From: Monarcha castaneiventris obscurior
Lineage: Eukaryota; Chordata; Aves; Passeriformes; Monarchidae
Assembly: GCA_026261815.1 (NCBI GenBank)
Contig: JAMPIT010000682.1
Location: 1,870,001 to 1,934,000 of the forward strand
Direction of reading: 5' to 3'
DNA: 64,000 nt
Shown here: positions 24,801 to 34,088 of the stretch, in pieces
Numbering within the stretch: position 1 is the first letter of the stretch
How the letters are laid out: each line of letters opens with the position of its first letter
Notes under the pieces: model-generated
What the model saw: the letters and a program-made list of their open reading frames with translations, nothing else
The model's database searches: none
Told to the model about the DNA's origin: nothing
Position numbers and translations under genes: made by a program

Positions 24801-27800
24801 TTTCTCCTTAATGATATCTAACAACACAGACTCATCTCCATTCATGGCCCAAGGGTGAAATGCTTGGTAGTGATTAGTAATATCCCAAATAGAAGATGCT
24901 TCAAAAATGCAGTCTCTGCATTTATAGGTCTTCATCTCTGTTGGCATCACTAGGGCAGGAGGGGAAGGATCAGGACCTGCCCAGAGTTTGGTTGCCATGT
25001 AGGTATAATCAACATAATGCTCGGGATGTCTCCTTTGGTAATGCACAAGCAAGCCACTCGGCTCTGTGTGTGAATAAATGCACCATTCACAGTGATAACC
25101 AGCTTCTATCAAGCCATCCAGAAACGCCCACCTCAGTATGGATGTGACCGTGGCCTTCAGATTCGGGTGGTCTTTCTTAATATGCTTCCTCAATGCATAG
25201 AAGTACGGGGACGTGTAGCTGCACTGCCTGCACTTGAGGGCTCTCAGCTTGGACTTGTCCCGCTCGGTGCCAGAGGTGTGGGCGGGCAGGCTGCCGGATG
25301 ACTTCTTCTGGCTGCGGTCACAAAGGCTCCTGATGGTGGCCGTGTGCTGCCTGATCACATCCGCGTTGGCTTTGAAGTCGCGATGCTTCTTCTGATAGTG
25401 GATGAGCACGCCCTTCACGGTCCGGTTCCCGTAATCACAGTGCTGGCAGAAGAACATTTCGTTCTCGGGAGGGTTCACGGAGCTCTCGGATCCGCCACGG
25501 CCCAGCTGCTGCATGGACACTGGTGGCCTCTGCATGCCAGGAGGCAGCTCCCCTGCCCGCATCATGGCTGCGGTCGGGGGGGCCTGCCTGATGTACTTGG
25601 CCGTGACCTTGATCTCCGGGTGCCTCTTCTGGTAGTGGACCAGCACCCCCACGACGGAGCGGTTGCTGTAGGAACAGTGTTTGCAGTAGTAGAGCTCGGT
25701 AGAGAGGTCTGGGGGTGGTGGTGGGGGAGGTGGAGGCTGAGAAGCCAAGTTGGACAGTTTTGGGGAGATGGGAGCCCCCAGCTCAAACGACATCTGAGCG
25801 AGGGCAGAGCCCCTGTCAACAGAGACTACACGCATGGTCTTCTGGATTCTGAAATATGAGGCTTTTTCTTCGGGGTGCTTTTTCTGGTAGTGCACCAAAA
25901 CCGAATGCATGTTAGGGCTTGCAAATGAACACACATCACAGTCATAAACAACCACAGTGTTGACTGAAGGTTCCTTCTGATTTTCACATTCAGGACTGAA
26001 GCTCTTGGTGGCACTTTTGTTAAAACCAGCTGGCACACCAGCCCCGCGAGCCACGGGGGTGGAGGTTGCCATAGTTTTTGGAGCAGAATTCAAGATCTCT
26101 CTCAGTGTCTGAGACTCTGTGTTCAGCCCTTCTTGCTGCTCAACAACATAGCTTGAAAATATCATTGCATTGTTAATTTTCACTGTGGGATGCATTCTTT
26201 GGTAATGTGGCATCAGGCTTCTAACATTTGGGCTTGTGTAAGAGCAGAAGCGGCAGCGGTAGATCAGATCAGAATGATCAAAGTTCAGTACATTCATAGC
26301 TTCAGGATGATGCTCTCCATAATGCTGCTGCAGGTCTTCGAAGTTTGTGTAGTCGATGTAGCACTCGAGACAGCGGTACACTGCACTGTGATCATTGGGA
26401 TCCAGGATGTACCTAAAGCTGAATTTAATGTAGGGATGCATTCGCTGGTAGTGGGTGCTAACACTCCTGGCAGATTTGTTGCTGAAATCACAGTGTTTAC
26501 AGTAGTAAAGCCTGCCAGAGTCACTGAACTCCGAATTCTCATTGTTCTGGTCGGTACCGTACATGTTGGACTGGCTCCCCAGAACAGAGGCATTAGGGCT
26601 CTGATGGTCCTTCATGCTGACAGCAGAGTAATAGTCCTCCTCATCCTCGGACAGAGTGAGCTCAATCTCTGCCCCATTGGTGGAATTGTAGTCGTGCTGC
26701 ATGCTCCTGAAGCTTGCCTCCTTCTGGGAATCATTAGCCTCTCTGCCCCACATTTGCTGGGGTGCATAAGAACTGGAAACCTCTATCATTGGCTCTGTTT
26801 GCTCTTCTTCTCTGTCTAACTCCACCTCTATCTCCACCTCGTTGTCCTCCTCCTCTTCCTCATCATCCTCTACGTTAATCACAGCATCCTCCTGCTGTTT
26901 GTTTTGGCTGATCTTGCTCTGCAGGTTGCTCGCTATTTCATCAATTCTAGTTCTCTTTTTCACAGGAGAGAGATCTAAGGGGAAGTCATTTGAGACCTTC
27001 CTAGGGGCTTTCGCAACAAAGTTATTTTTAGATGAGAGCCCAAGGATGGAGGTCTGGCTCTTCTTCACCGTGCTGGCAGAGGGGTGAGCATCTGCCTCGC
27101 TCTCCTGAGGTGCGTTCGACGGCGGCCCATCGTATTTTGGCAAGTTGTCACAGAACGAATGCTTGTGCTGCTGATGAACTCTGAGGCCTTTCAAAGTGGT
27201 GGTGGAATAGTTGCACAACGTGCACTTGTATGGATGCTGTGAATGGGGCTGGGGCGACTGCTGCTGCGGCTGCTGCGGCTGCGGCTGAGGCTGCGGCTGC
27301 GGCTGCACGGGTTCCATCATCCCAGCTGACTTCCTGCCGTTGATGTTCCCACTCTCAAAAGCCACCGTGCTGTCGTTCAGGGACGAGGCAATGCTCTCAG
27401 CCTGGGAGTTCATGGTGTCCCAGTCGGACGTTGTTCCTGTGTGACACTGCTTGTGGGCACCGAGCTTCAGCGAGCTCTTGCAGGTGAAGGGGCACTCATC
27501 ACACTTGTACACAGCCGTCTTCCCAGACAGGTGGATGTTCTCGATGTGACGGGAAATACTTCGGCGGTGCATCGTCAGGAAAGGGCAGAAAGGACACTGG
27601 AACCTGTTCATGTATCTTCTAAAGGGAATTCCCTTTGTTTCCAATAGTTTGTTGCCATCAGATCCCATCAGCTGCTCTGCAGACATTCCTGAGGTCTGGT
27701 GATCCATGGAGTTTAAGCCATTCTCGCTGTCCATTTCATTTAGCTCTTCATCTGAGCTGGAGTCATTTAGCATACTGCTTGTTTCCAGGTCAGCAGAAGA

Positions 27801-29532
27801 ATTCGTCATATCAGCAATTCCATAGCGGGATCTGTCAGACAAATTAACCATGCCCGAGTTGTGAGGTGACTTAGGCTTCATTTGAGGGTAAGACACAGAA
27901 GAAAACTTTGAAGAAGTAGAAGAGTTGGGCCTGATAAGAGAATTGCCCATAGATCCCCTGAAGTTTGAGACATTAGCATTCGACATCTCACGTCCTGTTG
28001 TGTTCATGGAGATGTAATTTGAGTTTGGAGAGGCACTCTGGGCACTCTTACTCTGCACCTCGGGTGCGCTGGTCCCATCCTGCTGCTGCCTCAGGCTCGA
28101 CAGTATTTTCACCATGCTGCGGTGCTTCTTCATCATGTGGTCACACCAGCGCTCCCTCCGAGGTGTCTGGTAGCTGCACCACTCACAGCAAAAGTTGCCC
28201 CTAGACTTGGTCAGGGGCTTGACCATCGACTCCAAAATGCTCCGCTCCACCACCTCTGCCGGCAGCTCCTTGCAGGGTTCCTGCACTGGCACAGAAGCAG
28301 ACGTTGATTCAGACACAGCAGCAGCAGCAGCAGCAGCAGAAGAAGGAGCTGAACTCTCTTTCAGGTTGTTTTTGTGATACATTTTCTGATGCTTAATAAT
28401 CCTCGCACGCCTGGGTGACTTGTAGGTGCAGAACTGGCAACTGAAAACTTTACCAAACCCTTCATGCATCATGATGTTGTAATTTAGGGAACTAGAAGCT
28501 GGCGGCCCCACTGAGCTCCCCCCAGCCTGTGCTCCATGAACCTTCCGTGTGTGCTCTATGAGGAGGTTTTTGGAACGGAAGTAACGCACACAGAACTTGC
28601 ACTGGAAAAACTTGCTGGTTGGTTTAGGATTTGGAGCCATATGCTGGCCATAGAAAGTCTGGCTCTGGCTATAGTAACTTCCAGTCCCCATCTGACTTGT
28701 TGCATTTTGCCCTAAAATGAGAATTAAGGTGTATATGTAAATAAATAAAATAAAATAAAAAGGTTTTTCCTCCACCCACCCTGTATGCTTAAGAATGTAA
28801 CCACATCCTGAACTGACAACAACCACTCCAGGATTCCCTCACTTACTTATGGTAATATCTACAGACCTGGCAATGGTCAGAAAAGTGACCATTATGCATA
28901 ATTTCCACAAATAAATGACTATGGTGCACAGTTTTGGGTGGACAGGTTCCAAAACAACTTTCTTGGGGGAAAAAATAAAACTAGTACACTAACAAAAGTT
29001 GAAAATTTTGAGGTGGTTCATGGTAGTGAAGAACAACCATGAGAAGCTGAAAATGAAAAATAAGTATGCAGAACCCCATGAAAAGAAGCTGGGAAATAAA
29101 ACCATCCTCCATGCTTGCATTTGCAGGAAAAAAAAAAAAAAGCCATGGTCAGAACCAGCATGGCTGATGCTAGGTATCTGCTTTGCTGACATAATGCAAA
29201 TTTTAAACCACATTAAAGACAGAAACTAAAACATACTGAAATAAGACACATGTAAAATAGGGGTAAGAGCTCAGATCTTAGACTTGAGATCAATCGTGGA
29301 GTTGAGATTTACCTGCTATGTCATCTGCAATTGCGAATTCATCCTTTACAGAAGAAAATTCAACCTCAGTCTGGTTGCTAGCATTGATGGAACCAGACCT
29401 TGGCTGGGTAGGACTCTCCTCAGAGACATCAGTTGGCTGCAGAAAAGCAGTGTGAACATCCTGAATGTGAGCTTTTAGGTCTTCGTAAGATGGAGCTCGA
29501 AAATCGCAGCCATCACACTGCAGGACCTCCAT
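12698..29532 (-). CDS. ZNF462: ZNF462, zinc finger protein 462 (5' and central coding exons; 3' exons outside window)
   Basis: Six coding exons on the minus strand join in phase: 29532-29313, 28711-23193, 22319-22155, 20372-20269 (or from 20543/20540), 17183-17065 and 12889-12698. They encode about 2,106 residues, and the last exon ends in an open codon. The order and sequence of the fingers match vertebrate ZNF462 along the whole length, from the MEVLQCDGCDFRAPSYEDLK start to the EEVEDSN end of exon 7. I counted 28 C2H2 fingers here, or 29 with the long exon 5. The known protein of about 2,500 residues ends in further fingers and an acidic tail; no such reading frame exists between 1 and 12697, so roughly 360 residues lie off the left edge. 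The family acts in the nucleus in chromatin organisation, repression of lineage genes in pluripotent cells and craniofacial/neural development. No frameshift or premature stop was seen, so the gene looks functional. Confidence 0.97.
12890..17064 (-). other. Intron 6 of ZNF462
   Basis: This 4.2-kb intron lies between exons 6 and 7. It holds a short 13-bp tandem repeat (TCCCTCCTATATC-like, about 15961-15998), a (TGCT)n microsatellite at 16.47 kb and an AAAGAGAAG-type purine run near 16.8 kb. No other gene or transposon was recognised. Confidence 0.85.
16473..16494. repeat. (TGCT)n microsatellite
   Basis: About five and a half perfect tetranucleotide units, TGCTTGCTTGC..., inside intron 6. Confidence 0.9.
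17065..17183 (-). CDS. ZNF462: ZNF462 exon 6 (residues ~2003-2043), end of one finger and a second whole finger
   Basis: The acceptor is CTTTTCAAG|CCTGGACC and the donor CACGCTG|GTAAGT (GT at 17064-17063). The exon is 119 nt. Its first base completes an Asn codon begun in exon 5, giving NLDRHMQTHHGHH, which supplies the histidine ligands of the split finger. A full finger follows (FRCKLCPFKSSYN...THILKAH). The last G forms a Gly codon with exon 7. Mammalian ZNF462 has Ser where this copy has Pro in CKLCPF, a minor change. Confidence 0.94.
17184..20268 (-). other. Intron 5 of ZNF462
   Basis: A 3.1-kb intron. It contains an A-run near 17.59 kb and a 16-base C-run at 18.22 kb, which is a G-run on the transcribed RNA. 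The block 19.04-19.5 kb is richer in GC than its surroundings, but I recognise nothing in it. Confidence 0.85.
18219..18234. repeat. 16-base C homopolymer (G-run on the ZNF462 RNA strand)
   Basis: A pure run of 16 C on the plus strand. The transcribed strand of ZNF462 would carry 16 G residues in intron 5, which could form a G-quadruplex. Confidence 0.9.
20269..20543 (-). CDS. ZNF462: ZNF462 exon 5, long form, with an internal alternative acceptor giving a 104-nt short form
   Basis: The donor is CACAA|GTAAGT (GT at 20268-20267). Three in-frame acceptors are visible. Two form a TAGCAG pair, placing the exon start at 20543 or 20540; the third is TATGCAG|GGTCTG, with the exon starting at 20372. 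The long form adds 56 or 57 residues (QEAEDPSNTT...ARPGGYHCSQCDRVLMSMQ), acidic at first and then supplying the two cysteines of a C2H2 finger. The two histidines come from GLRSHERSH, which both forms share. The short form therefore keeps only the histidine half. The next finger (YSCQYCSFVSAFRH) begins here and is finished by exon 6. Comparison with mammalian ZNF462 from memory suggests that both forms occur in the family and that the ~2,506-residue human protein fits the short one. Confidence 0.85.
20373..20374 (-). other. Internal alternative 3' splice site of ZNF462 exon 5 (short form)
   Basis: The AG of GTCTATGCAG|GGTCTGCG lies inside the finger-coding sequence of the long form. Its upstream tract is poor in pyrimidines compared with the distal acceptor. 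Use of this site joins exon 4 (VK) to GLRSHERSH, the arrangement I recall for the human reference protein. Confidence 0.6.
20541..20546 (-). other. NAGNAG tandem 3' splice site of the long form of ZNF462 exon 5
   Basis: The minus strand reads GTTTTTTAGCAG|GAAGCTG. Use of the first AG starts the exon with CAG (Gln); use of the second starts it with GAA (Glu). Both keep the frame. A pyrimidine run of six T residues lies directly upstream. NAGNAG sites commonly yield mixtures that differ by one residue. Confidence 0.6.
20544..22154 (-). other. Intron 4 of ZNF462
   Basis: A 1.6-kb intron ahead of the alternatively spliced exon 5. It extends to 20373 when the short form is used. It holds an imperfect 88-nt hairpin at 20.79-20.88 kb and A/T homopolymers near 20.7, 21.07 and 21.75 kb. 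Nothing else was recognised. Confidence 0.85.
20792..20879. repeat. Imperfect inverted repeat (hairpin-forming) in ZNF462 intron 4
   Basis: The left arm begins CCTTGATCAAGTTT at 20792 and the right arm ends AAACTTGATCAGG at 20879, giving 13 paired bases with one bulge. Pairing resumes further in (GATCACA with TGTGAATC, AAGAC with GTCTT) after two internal loops, leaving a terminal loop of about 20 nt. Either strand could fold this way. It could be a pre-miRNA-like hairpin, a splicing-related RNA structure or the remnant of a small inverted-repeat transposon; no family was recognised. Confidence 0.5.
22155..22319 (-). CDS. ZNF462: ZNF462 exon 4 (residues 1914-1968), one zinc finger
   Basis: The acceptor is CAAACAG|GCTTTTGG and the donor GTAAAG|GTAAGA (GT at 22154-22153). 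The exon is 165 nt, exactly 55 codons, in phase 0 at both ends. It reads AFGHLEDVSKLKERKVVG and then a C2H2 finger with CKFC and H-x-x-x-x-H ligands (GYKCKFCVE...NHLRKH). The match to the family is near exact apart from an Ala for Pro at its first residue. Because the exon is a multiple of three and in phase 0, skipping it would delete one finger without a frameshift. Confidence 0.95.
22320..23192 (-). other. Intron 3 of ZNF462
   Basis: An 873-nt intron between the giant exon 3 and exon 4, with canonical GT-AG ends. I see no repeat or gene in it. Confidence 0.9.
23193..28711 (-). CDS. ZNF462: ZNF462 exon 3: giant exon with 23 C2H2 fingers (residues 74-1913)
   Basis: The acceptor is TTCTCATTTTAG|GGCAAAAT and the donor GAGAGG|GTAAGG (GT at 23192-23191). 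This 5,519-nt exon holds most of the protein. The first three fingers lie near residues 110-132, 165-186 and 248-270. A Ser/Asn-rich stretch follows, then a pair of fingers near 442-495, a Gln/Pro tract near 540-560 that leads into a sixth finger, a basic PVKKRTR patch near 657 (possible nuclear localisation signal) and an acidic tract at about 687-709. From about residue 808 to 1880 there are 17 fingers, spaced by 20-100 residues and rarely linked by TGEKP-type linkers. Many end in HYQ(K/R)xHP and carry a KV-type extension. A run of nine prolines sits near residue 1066. The frame is open throughout. Long antisense frames over this exon reflect its codon composition and are not counted as genes. 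Confidence 0.97.
28712..29312 (-). other. Intron 2 of ZNF462
   Basis: A 601-nt intron between the start-codon exon and exon 3. Only short A-rich and AATAA-rich runs are visible (near 28.74 and 29.13 kb). Confidence 0.9.
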
Positions 29533-29563
29533 GGTTCAGGATGATCTTTTACATTAGAAAAAT
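29313..29563 (-). CDS. ZNF462: ZNF462 exon 2: end of 5'UTR, start codon, residues 1-74, first zinc finger
   Basis: The acceptor reads TTTCTTGCAG|ATTTTTC (AG at 29565-29564) and the donor GCAG|GTAAAT (GT at 29312-29311). The first 31 nt are 5'UTR. The ATG at 29532-29530 has A at -3 and G at +4, a strong Kozak context, and an in-frame TGA lies two codons upstream, so no longer N-terminus is possible from this exon. Residues 3-27 form a C2H2 finger (C6, C9, H22, H27). A Ser/Thr/Asn-rich and then acidic segment follows to the exon end. The last G of the exon makes a Gly codon with the first two bases of exon 3. The residues encoded past the donor in genomic DNA (KSQLHD, stop) are intron read-through. 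Confidence 0.95.
29549..29554 (-). promoter_or_regulatory. Minimal upstream ORF (ATG immediately followed by TAA) in ZNF462 5'UTR
   Basis: In the 31-nt 5'UTR part of exon 2, ATG TAA lies 16 nt before the ZNF462 start codon, nine bases after the exon acceptor. Its context is weak (C at -3, T at +4). Start-stop elements of this kind are known to hold ribosomes on some mRNAs. Every transcript that includes exon 2 would carry it. A regulatory effect here is an inference. Confidence 0.45.
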
Positions 29564-31849
29564 CTGCAAGAAAAACAGGGCAAAGAGAGAAGAGGAAAGA
29601 TATGAGTTTACAGCAGTGCTTTTGGAACAAATCCTGGAAACACCAAGGTAACACCAAGGTAACACCAAGCTTCTGATGACTCAGTCATCTGCAGAGATTC
29701 CACAAACACAGCAGTGTGAAACTCAACCTTTCCTTAACCTATTAAGAAGCGTCTGCTCAGATCCACAAGAAGTCCTATCTAGGTAGCTCACAAGCTGCTG
29801 GCTCAACTCTACGAACAGTCAACTCTCTGACAAGTGACTACTGATCCAGTGGACTTTGTCCTCTTGGCTTTTCCATTACATAGGGCTGTTATTCAGAACC
29901 TGGTCTTGTTCAAAGACCACAGCCCATGTGCAGGGAAATGGCACATCACTCCCTGTCATGCACTGGAATTTACTACTGGAAGACAGCAGCTTCTGCCTTC
30001 AGGAGACACACCCTAACCTTCCAGAAAGCTGACAATTCCTGCATCATTCACTACCATGCATCAAAAGCTTTCACAGGGAGAAATCTGCCTTTCTTCACAG
30101 CATCCTATCAGTCCTGATATTGGTGGAAAACCTAGACCTAACAGGAAGGTTAAATGCAGTTACACGAACCCAGGGCAGAATACTTTCTTTCCTCTGCCAT
30201 ACTTCCACCAAGTTTTTAAGGGCACGTCCACTCTTGTTAAAATGTTTACAGTTTCATTTCAGTCTGTTCTAGGGACAAAACCTTTGTGCCTTAGCAGTCT
30301 GTGAGATGGAGACAGCTGGAGGAAGGAAAGGACAGCAACAGGAATAACCATACCGAAAAAGTACAATGGAAACAGGAGTTACAAAGACTCAAGAGTCATT
30401 ATGACTTCCTTGATTTATCCGAAAAAACCTGCACACCTTCAAGTACAAAGCAACATAAAATACAGCGAAGGATGGCGGTTCGGCTTGTGACAATTAATCC
30501 CACAACAGAGGGCTGCACTGCCATGAAGGACAGGAGACACAAAGCACAAAGCAAACAAAAGACTTAGACCCTCCTACCCTGTGCAGCGCTGAGGCACAAG
30601 AGCTACCTTCCTGTGCTAATACAGCAATTGCCTATTTAGGCTTCCATGCATGTGCTGGAAAAGGATGACAAACCGAGCACTTCAGAATTCCAAGACACAA
30701 CAGCAGCCCAAAGCAATTTAAATTCCATGCATCTATTGTACGTGGAGTATGAAGGAAGCAACCTACAAAGTGAGGAGAAAGCTCCAAAACATTAAGGCAC
30801 TGAAACAAGAGAGGGTACTGCACCACGATTTTAGATGAAAGAATGCTTCTTCTGATAGCCTGCTAAAATAAACTTCTAGCAAGTCAAATTCCGGACAGTC
30901 TGAGCACACAGGCTCTCCACATATTTACCTACATTACTTTGCAAGCTGCACTGTGTCCTTTCTCTCCCCCCACTGCCTCTCACCACCAATAAAGAAAATG
31001 AACGCTGCACCAGCTTCTTTTCAGCTAACAAAGTTACAATAATCGAGATACTCAAGCCTTTATGTGCAAGCACCAGACCAAATTGTGTGGAAGAGGTTGC
31101 TATCTGCTCTGGATCAAATTACAGCAGTGAGTGAAGCCCCACCCCACGTCTCCTTTAGCACAGTCCATTAGACCTGAAAACAAATTTTTCCATGGAGCAG
31201 ACGACTCCTGCATTTAGAGCACTTCACAGAAAAGCAGATCATCCAGTTTTCACTACCCATCCCCCAAGCTTAGTCCTTTCATCTCAGCCAAACAAGCCAC
31301 AGCTCTGCTGAATGTGTTTATCACACTTTCAAGAGATATGAGCCCCTGCGTCACTGAAGCTTTAAGACTCACTAAGCTGCCCTAGTCCTCTGAGCTTTGG
31401 GAGCAGCCATTTTAGCTCAGACAACTCCTGCACTCAGAGCCTCAGAGCTTCTTGCCTGTGCACAACATGGCCTCACTTATCTCAGCTTCAGCTCAAGCAC
31501 ACCAGCCTTTTTTTTCTTTTTCTCCTCTTTCTTTTTTTCCCCCCTTTTTTAACTCCTCCTCCTTAGGTGATGCTTTAAAAAAATCACCATCCCCCAGAAC
31601 AAGTCTCCCTTTCTCCTGCATGGCTTGCTCTCCAAATCGTGTCGCTGCTCTCCCCCTGCCCTCCTCAAAGCTGCACCTTCTCTCCTTCACCAGAGGCTTG
31701 GGTTTCCCCAAACCATCTCCTCAGGGTTGGGTTCCCCTGTCCCATGGATGACAAAATGTGACGGTCCGCTCCACAAACGCTGCATTCACAGCATCAAGAC
31801 ACTGGTCCAAGCTGTCCTACACGCAGAGGCGACACACAGCTGAGCCTCC
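29564..31849. other. ZNF462 intron 1 or 5' flank, proximal part
   Basis: The acceptor of exon 2 shows that transcribed sequence continues upstream, so at least the beginning is intron. An 11-bp tandem repeat (CACCAAGGTAA, about 2.6 copies) lies at 29641-29669, and a pyrimidine-rich stretch lies at 31.5-31.56 kb. No gene was recognised. Confidence 0.6.
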
Positions 31850-32400
31850 CAGAAGCAGGAGCAGGAGCAGGAGGAGGAGGAGGAGGAGGAGGAGGCGCGG
31901 GGGAGTGAGGGGGGACAGCAGGCGGGGAGCCTCCAGCCGGGCCTGTCCCTGGGGAGCTCTCCTGCTTGGCGCAGAAGACACACCACCCCACTCCCCTGCC
32001 AGATTCCAAAGTCTAATGACCTTTGTTAATCACCAGCCAGCCTGTCTGCATCAGCAAACCCTGCCAGCAGACACACCCTTCACACAAAGGCTGTAGCTAT
32101 GCCTTTTAAGAGAGGTTCTCTGAAAGCTCCATTGTGTGGAAGAGATGAAAAACAACGTGCACACAAAAAAAATCTCACTCTTCCCGCCCCCTCCCCACCC
32201 AGCCCTCCCCCTCCTCAGCCCCCCGAAAAACTTCAGACCCTTTAGAAACATCACCACAAAACGCTCTCAGCTCTGTCTCTTTTGGAAGACTTCGGGCCAG
32301 CTTACGAAATAGAAAACCAGAAGGGAGACCAACGCTGAGAATGCGAAAAAAAGACAATCCTGGCAGCTTCAAGAGGTGAAAACCACCACCATGTTCATCT
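31850..32400 (-). promoter_or_regulatory. Candidate minus-strand promoter / GC-rich regulatory patch upstream of ZNF462 exon 2
   Basis: This patch has more CpG and GC than the flanking sequence. On the minus strand it holds GGGGGCGGG (32192-32184, a GC-box type motif), a TTAAAAGGC sequence near 32109 that could act as a weak TATA-like element, and the pyrimidine counterpart of the GGA tract. It lies about 2.3-2.8 kb upstream of exon 2, on the correct side. I could not find a convincing donor for a first exon in it, and it is not a strong CpG island, so the call is tentative. Confidence 0.25.
31854..31895. repeat. (GGA)n purine tract
   Basis: The tract starts with imperfect GCAGGA units and becomes uninterrupted GGA triplets, at the edge of a GC-rich patch that contains several CpG sites. 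Confidence 0.9.
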
Positions 32401-33904
32401 CCAGCACACGCTGCTGCTTGGAGAACGCATCCTTAAGGATGCTGCTGTCTACACCAGCTTAAACCAACCTTGATGTTGAGAGGCATCATTAATAGCTGCT
32501 GATTACAAAACTAGTGGAGACTCTCTAATGGGTTCCAGCTTGAATCTCAGCAAGTTCTCAAGGGCAGCACCAAGTCTGAGAAGAGGTTAATCTTAATCTT
32601 ACAGCTTCCCGTGAGGAACAAACATCAGGTACAGCTGAGTGGACTTCAGTGTGATGTTTTCACCATGCATCACCCTGACAGCAGGATGAAGCGTTCTGTA
32701 AGGATTTCTGCTGTGCCATTTCCACGTTCTTCTTTAAAATCCTGTCACTGCACGAGGGCTAAAAACACAAACTGCCAGTTTGAGCTCTAACATCAAAAGA
32801 AACACAATGTGCATCTTTCTTCTTTTTTGTCCACATGGGACATGACGCCTACCAACCAGCAAGGAGCATTTTCAAGTGCCAGTGGTAATACACTGGCAAG
32901 ACACATCCCAAGCCAAGGAGACAAAGCAACATCTCCATCATGGTCAGCTAAGGGAACATATTCCATAACCCTTTACATTTTCAATAAGAAAATTTACAGG
33001 GGAATGGAGGTGGAGTGAGACAGGAGTTACCAGATCTACTAACTCAACAGCAGAAGTGTGGGAAGAAAAACCCAAAGCAACCAAACAAAACCACCATTAA
33101 ATGAATCCATAAATCCCACACGCCCCCGAACACACTTGCAAGCAATCTCTTGAGACCACATTGCCTGTAAATAATATGTGATTTCTAAAATACCCTTACT
33201 AATGCAATGCTAACCTCACAAAACATTATTAAAATGCCATTGTCTGACTAATTTGCATTTACAACCTCTTCTTAAATGCATGGCCTTAATGCTTAAATAT
33301 GGAGGTATTCTCATTTTTCTTATGAGCAAAAAGCTTTCAAAACATTGGGCAGCAGAGATTCTCAAAACCACCGTTTTAGAGACACAAGGTGGTCTCAAAG
33401 TGTCTTCAGCATCCTCCTTTACACTCTTAAATGCCTGAGAACATCTGAGACACAGTTGCATTAGATTTCGAGGTTTTTAAAAATCCAAAACAAAAGATAA
33501 TTGTGCTTGTTGAACAACAGTAATTACAGAATTTGGCAGCAGCCAAAGTAGTACAAATCATTATGTTTAAGTTTGGTTTTAAAGCTTCAAAATACAAAAT
33601 TAATTGTGAAGCCCAAGGCACTGACCTCAAAATTGAGCTTCTGTGGTTTGACTACCCATCCGTTATATTTTGAGATGAAGTCAGCAGAGCTTCTACAAGT
33701 TAAGAATATGCACACGCACAACCACAACTAAAAAGGTCAGTCAGACCACACAACACTCTGAGCTTCCAGCTCAGCATTAGTAACACTTCATGTGAAACAA
33801 AGGCATCTCCAGCTCTCCAGCCCTTCCTCTGGTCAGATGGTCCGAGGCATCTTCATCCCTACATCATACAACCCAGACTGCACACACAGCTTTCATTTTA
33901 CTCC

Positions 33905-34088
33905 GTGAAAAGGTGGAGCTGAAGGGAAAATTTATTGCCCCTAGCAGGGACCAGGGAAGTGGTTGAGTCACCTTCCCTGGAGGTATGTAAAAGATGTGTG
34001 GATGTGTACCTTGGGGGCACAGTTTAGCGGGTGAACATGGGCAGTGCTGGTTGATGGTCCTTGAGGTTTTTCCAGCCTTCCGCACCCT
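33905..34088 (+). mobile_element. CR1 LINE 3' fragment, diverged
   Basis: The segment GTTGAGTCACCTTCCCTGGA, then AGATGTGTGGATGTG, CACAGTTTAGCGGG and TGCTGGTTGATGGTCCTTGA, followed by a TTTTTCCAGCCTT end, follows the order of the CR1 3' region. It is more diverged than the copy at 12.1 kb, and the terminal ATTCTATG repeats are lost. Plus-strand orientation. Confidence 0.75.

Noticed and set aside
26190..26819. 209-codon plus-strand frame opposite ZNF462 exon 3
   Set aside because: An antisense shadow of finger repeats, as is the 171-codon frame at 25344-25859; the hydrophobic-looking sequence mirrors His/Cys/Lys codons.
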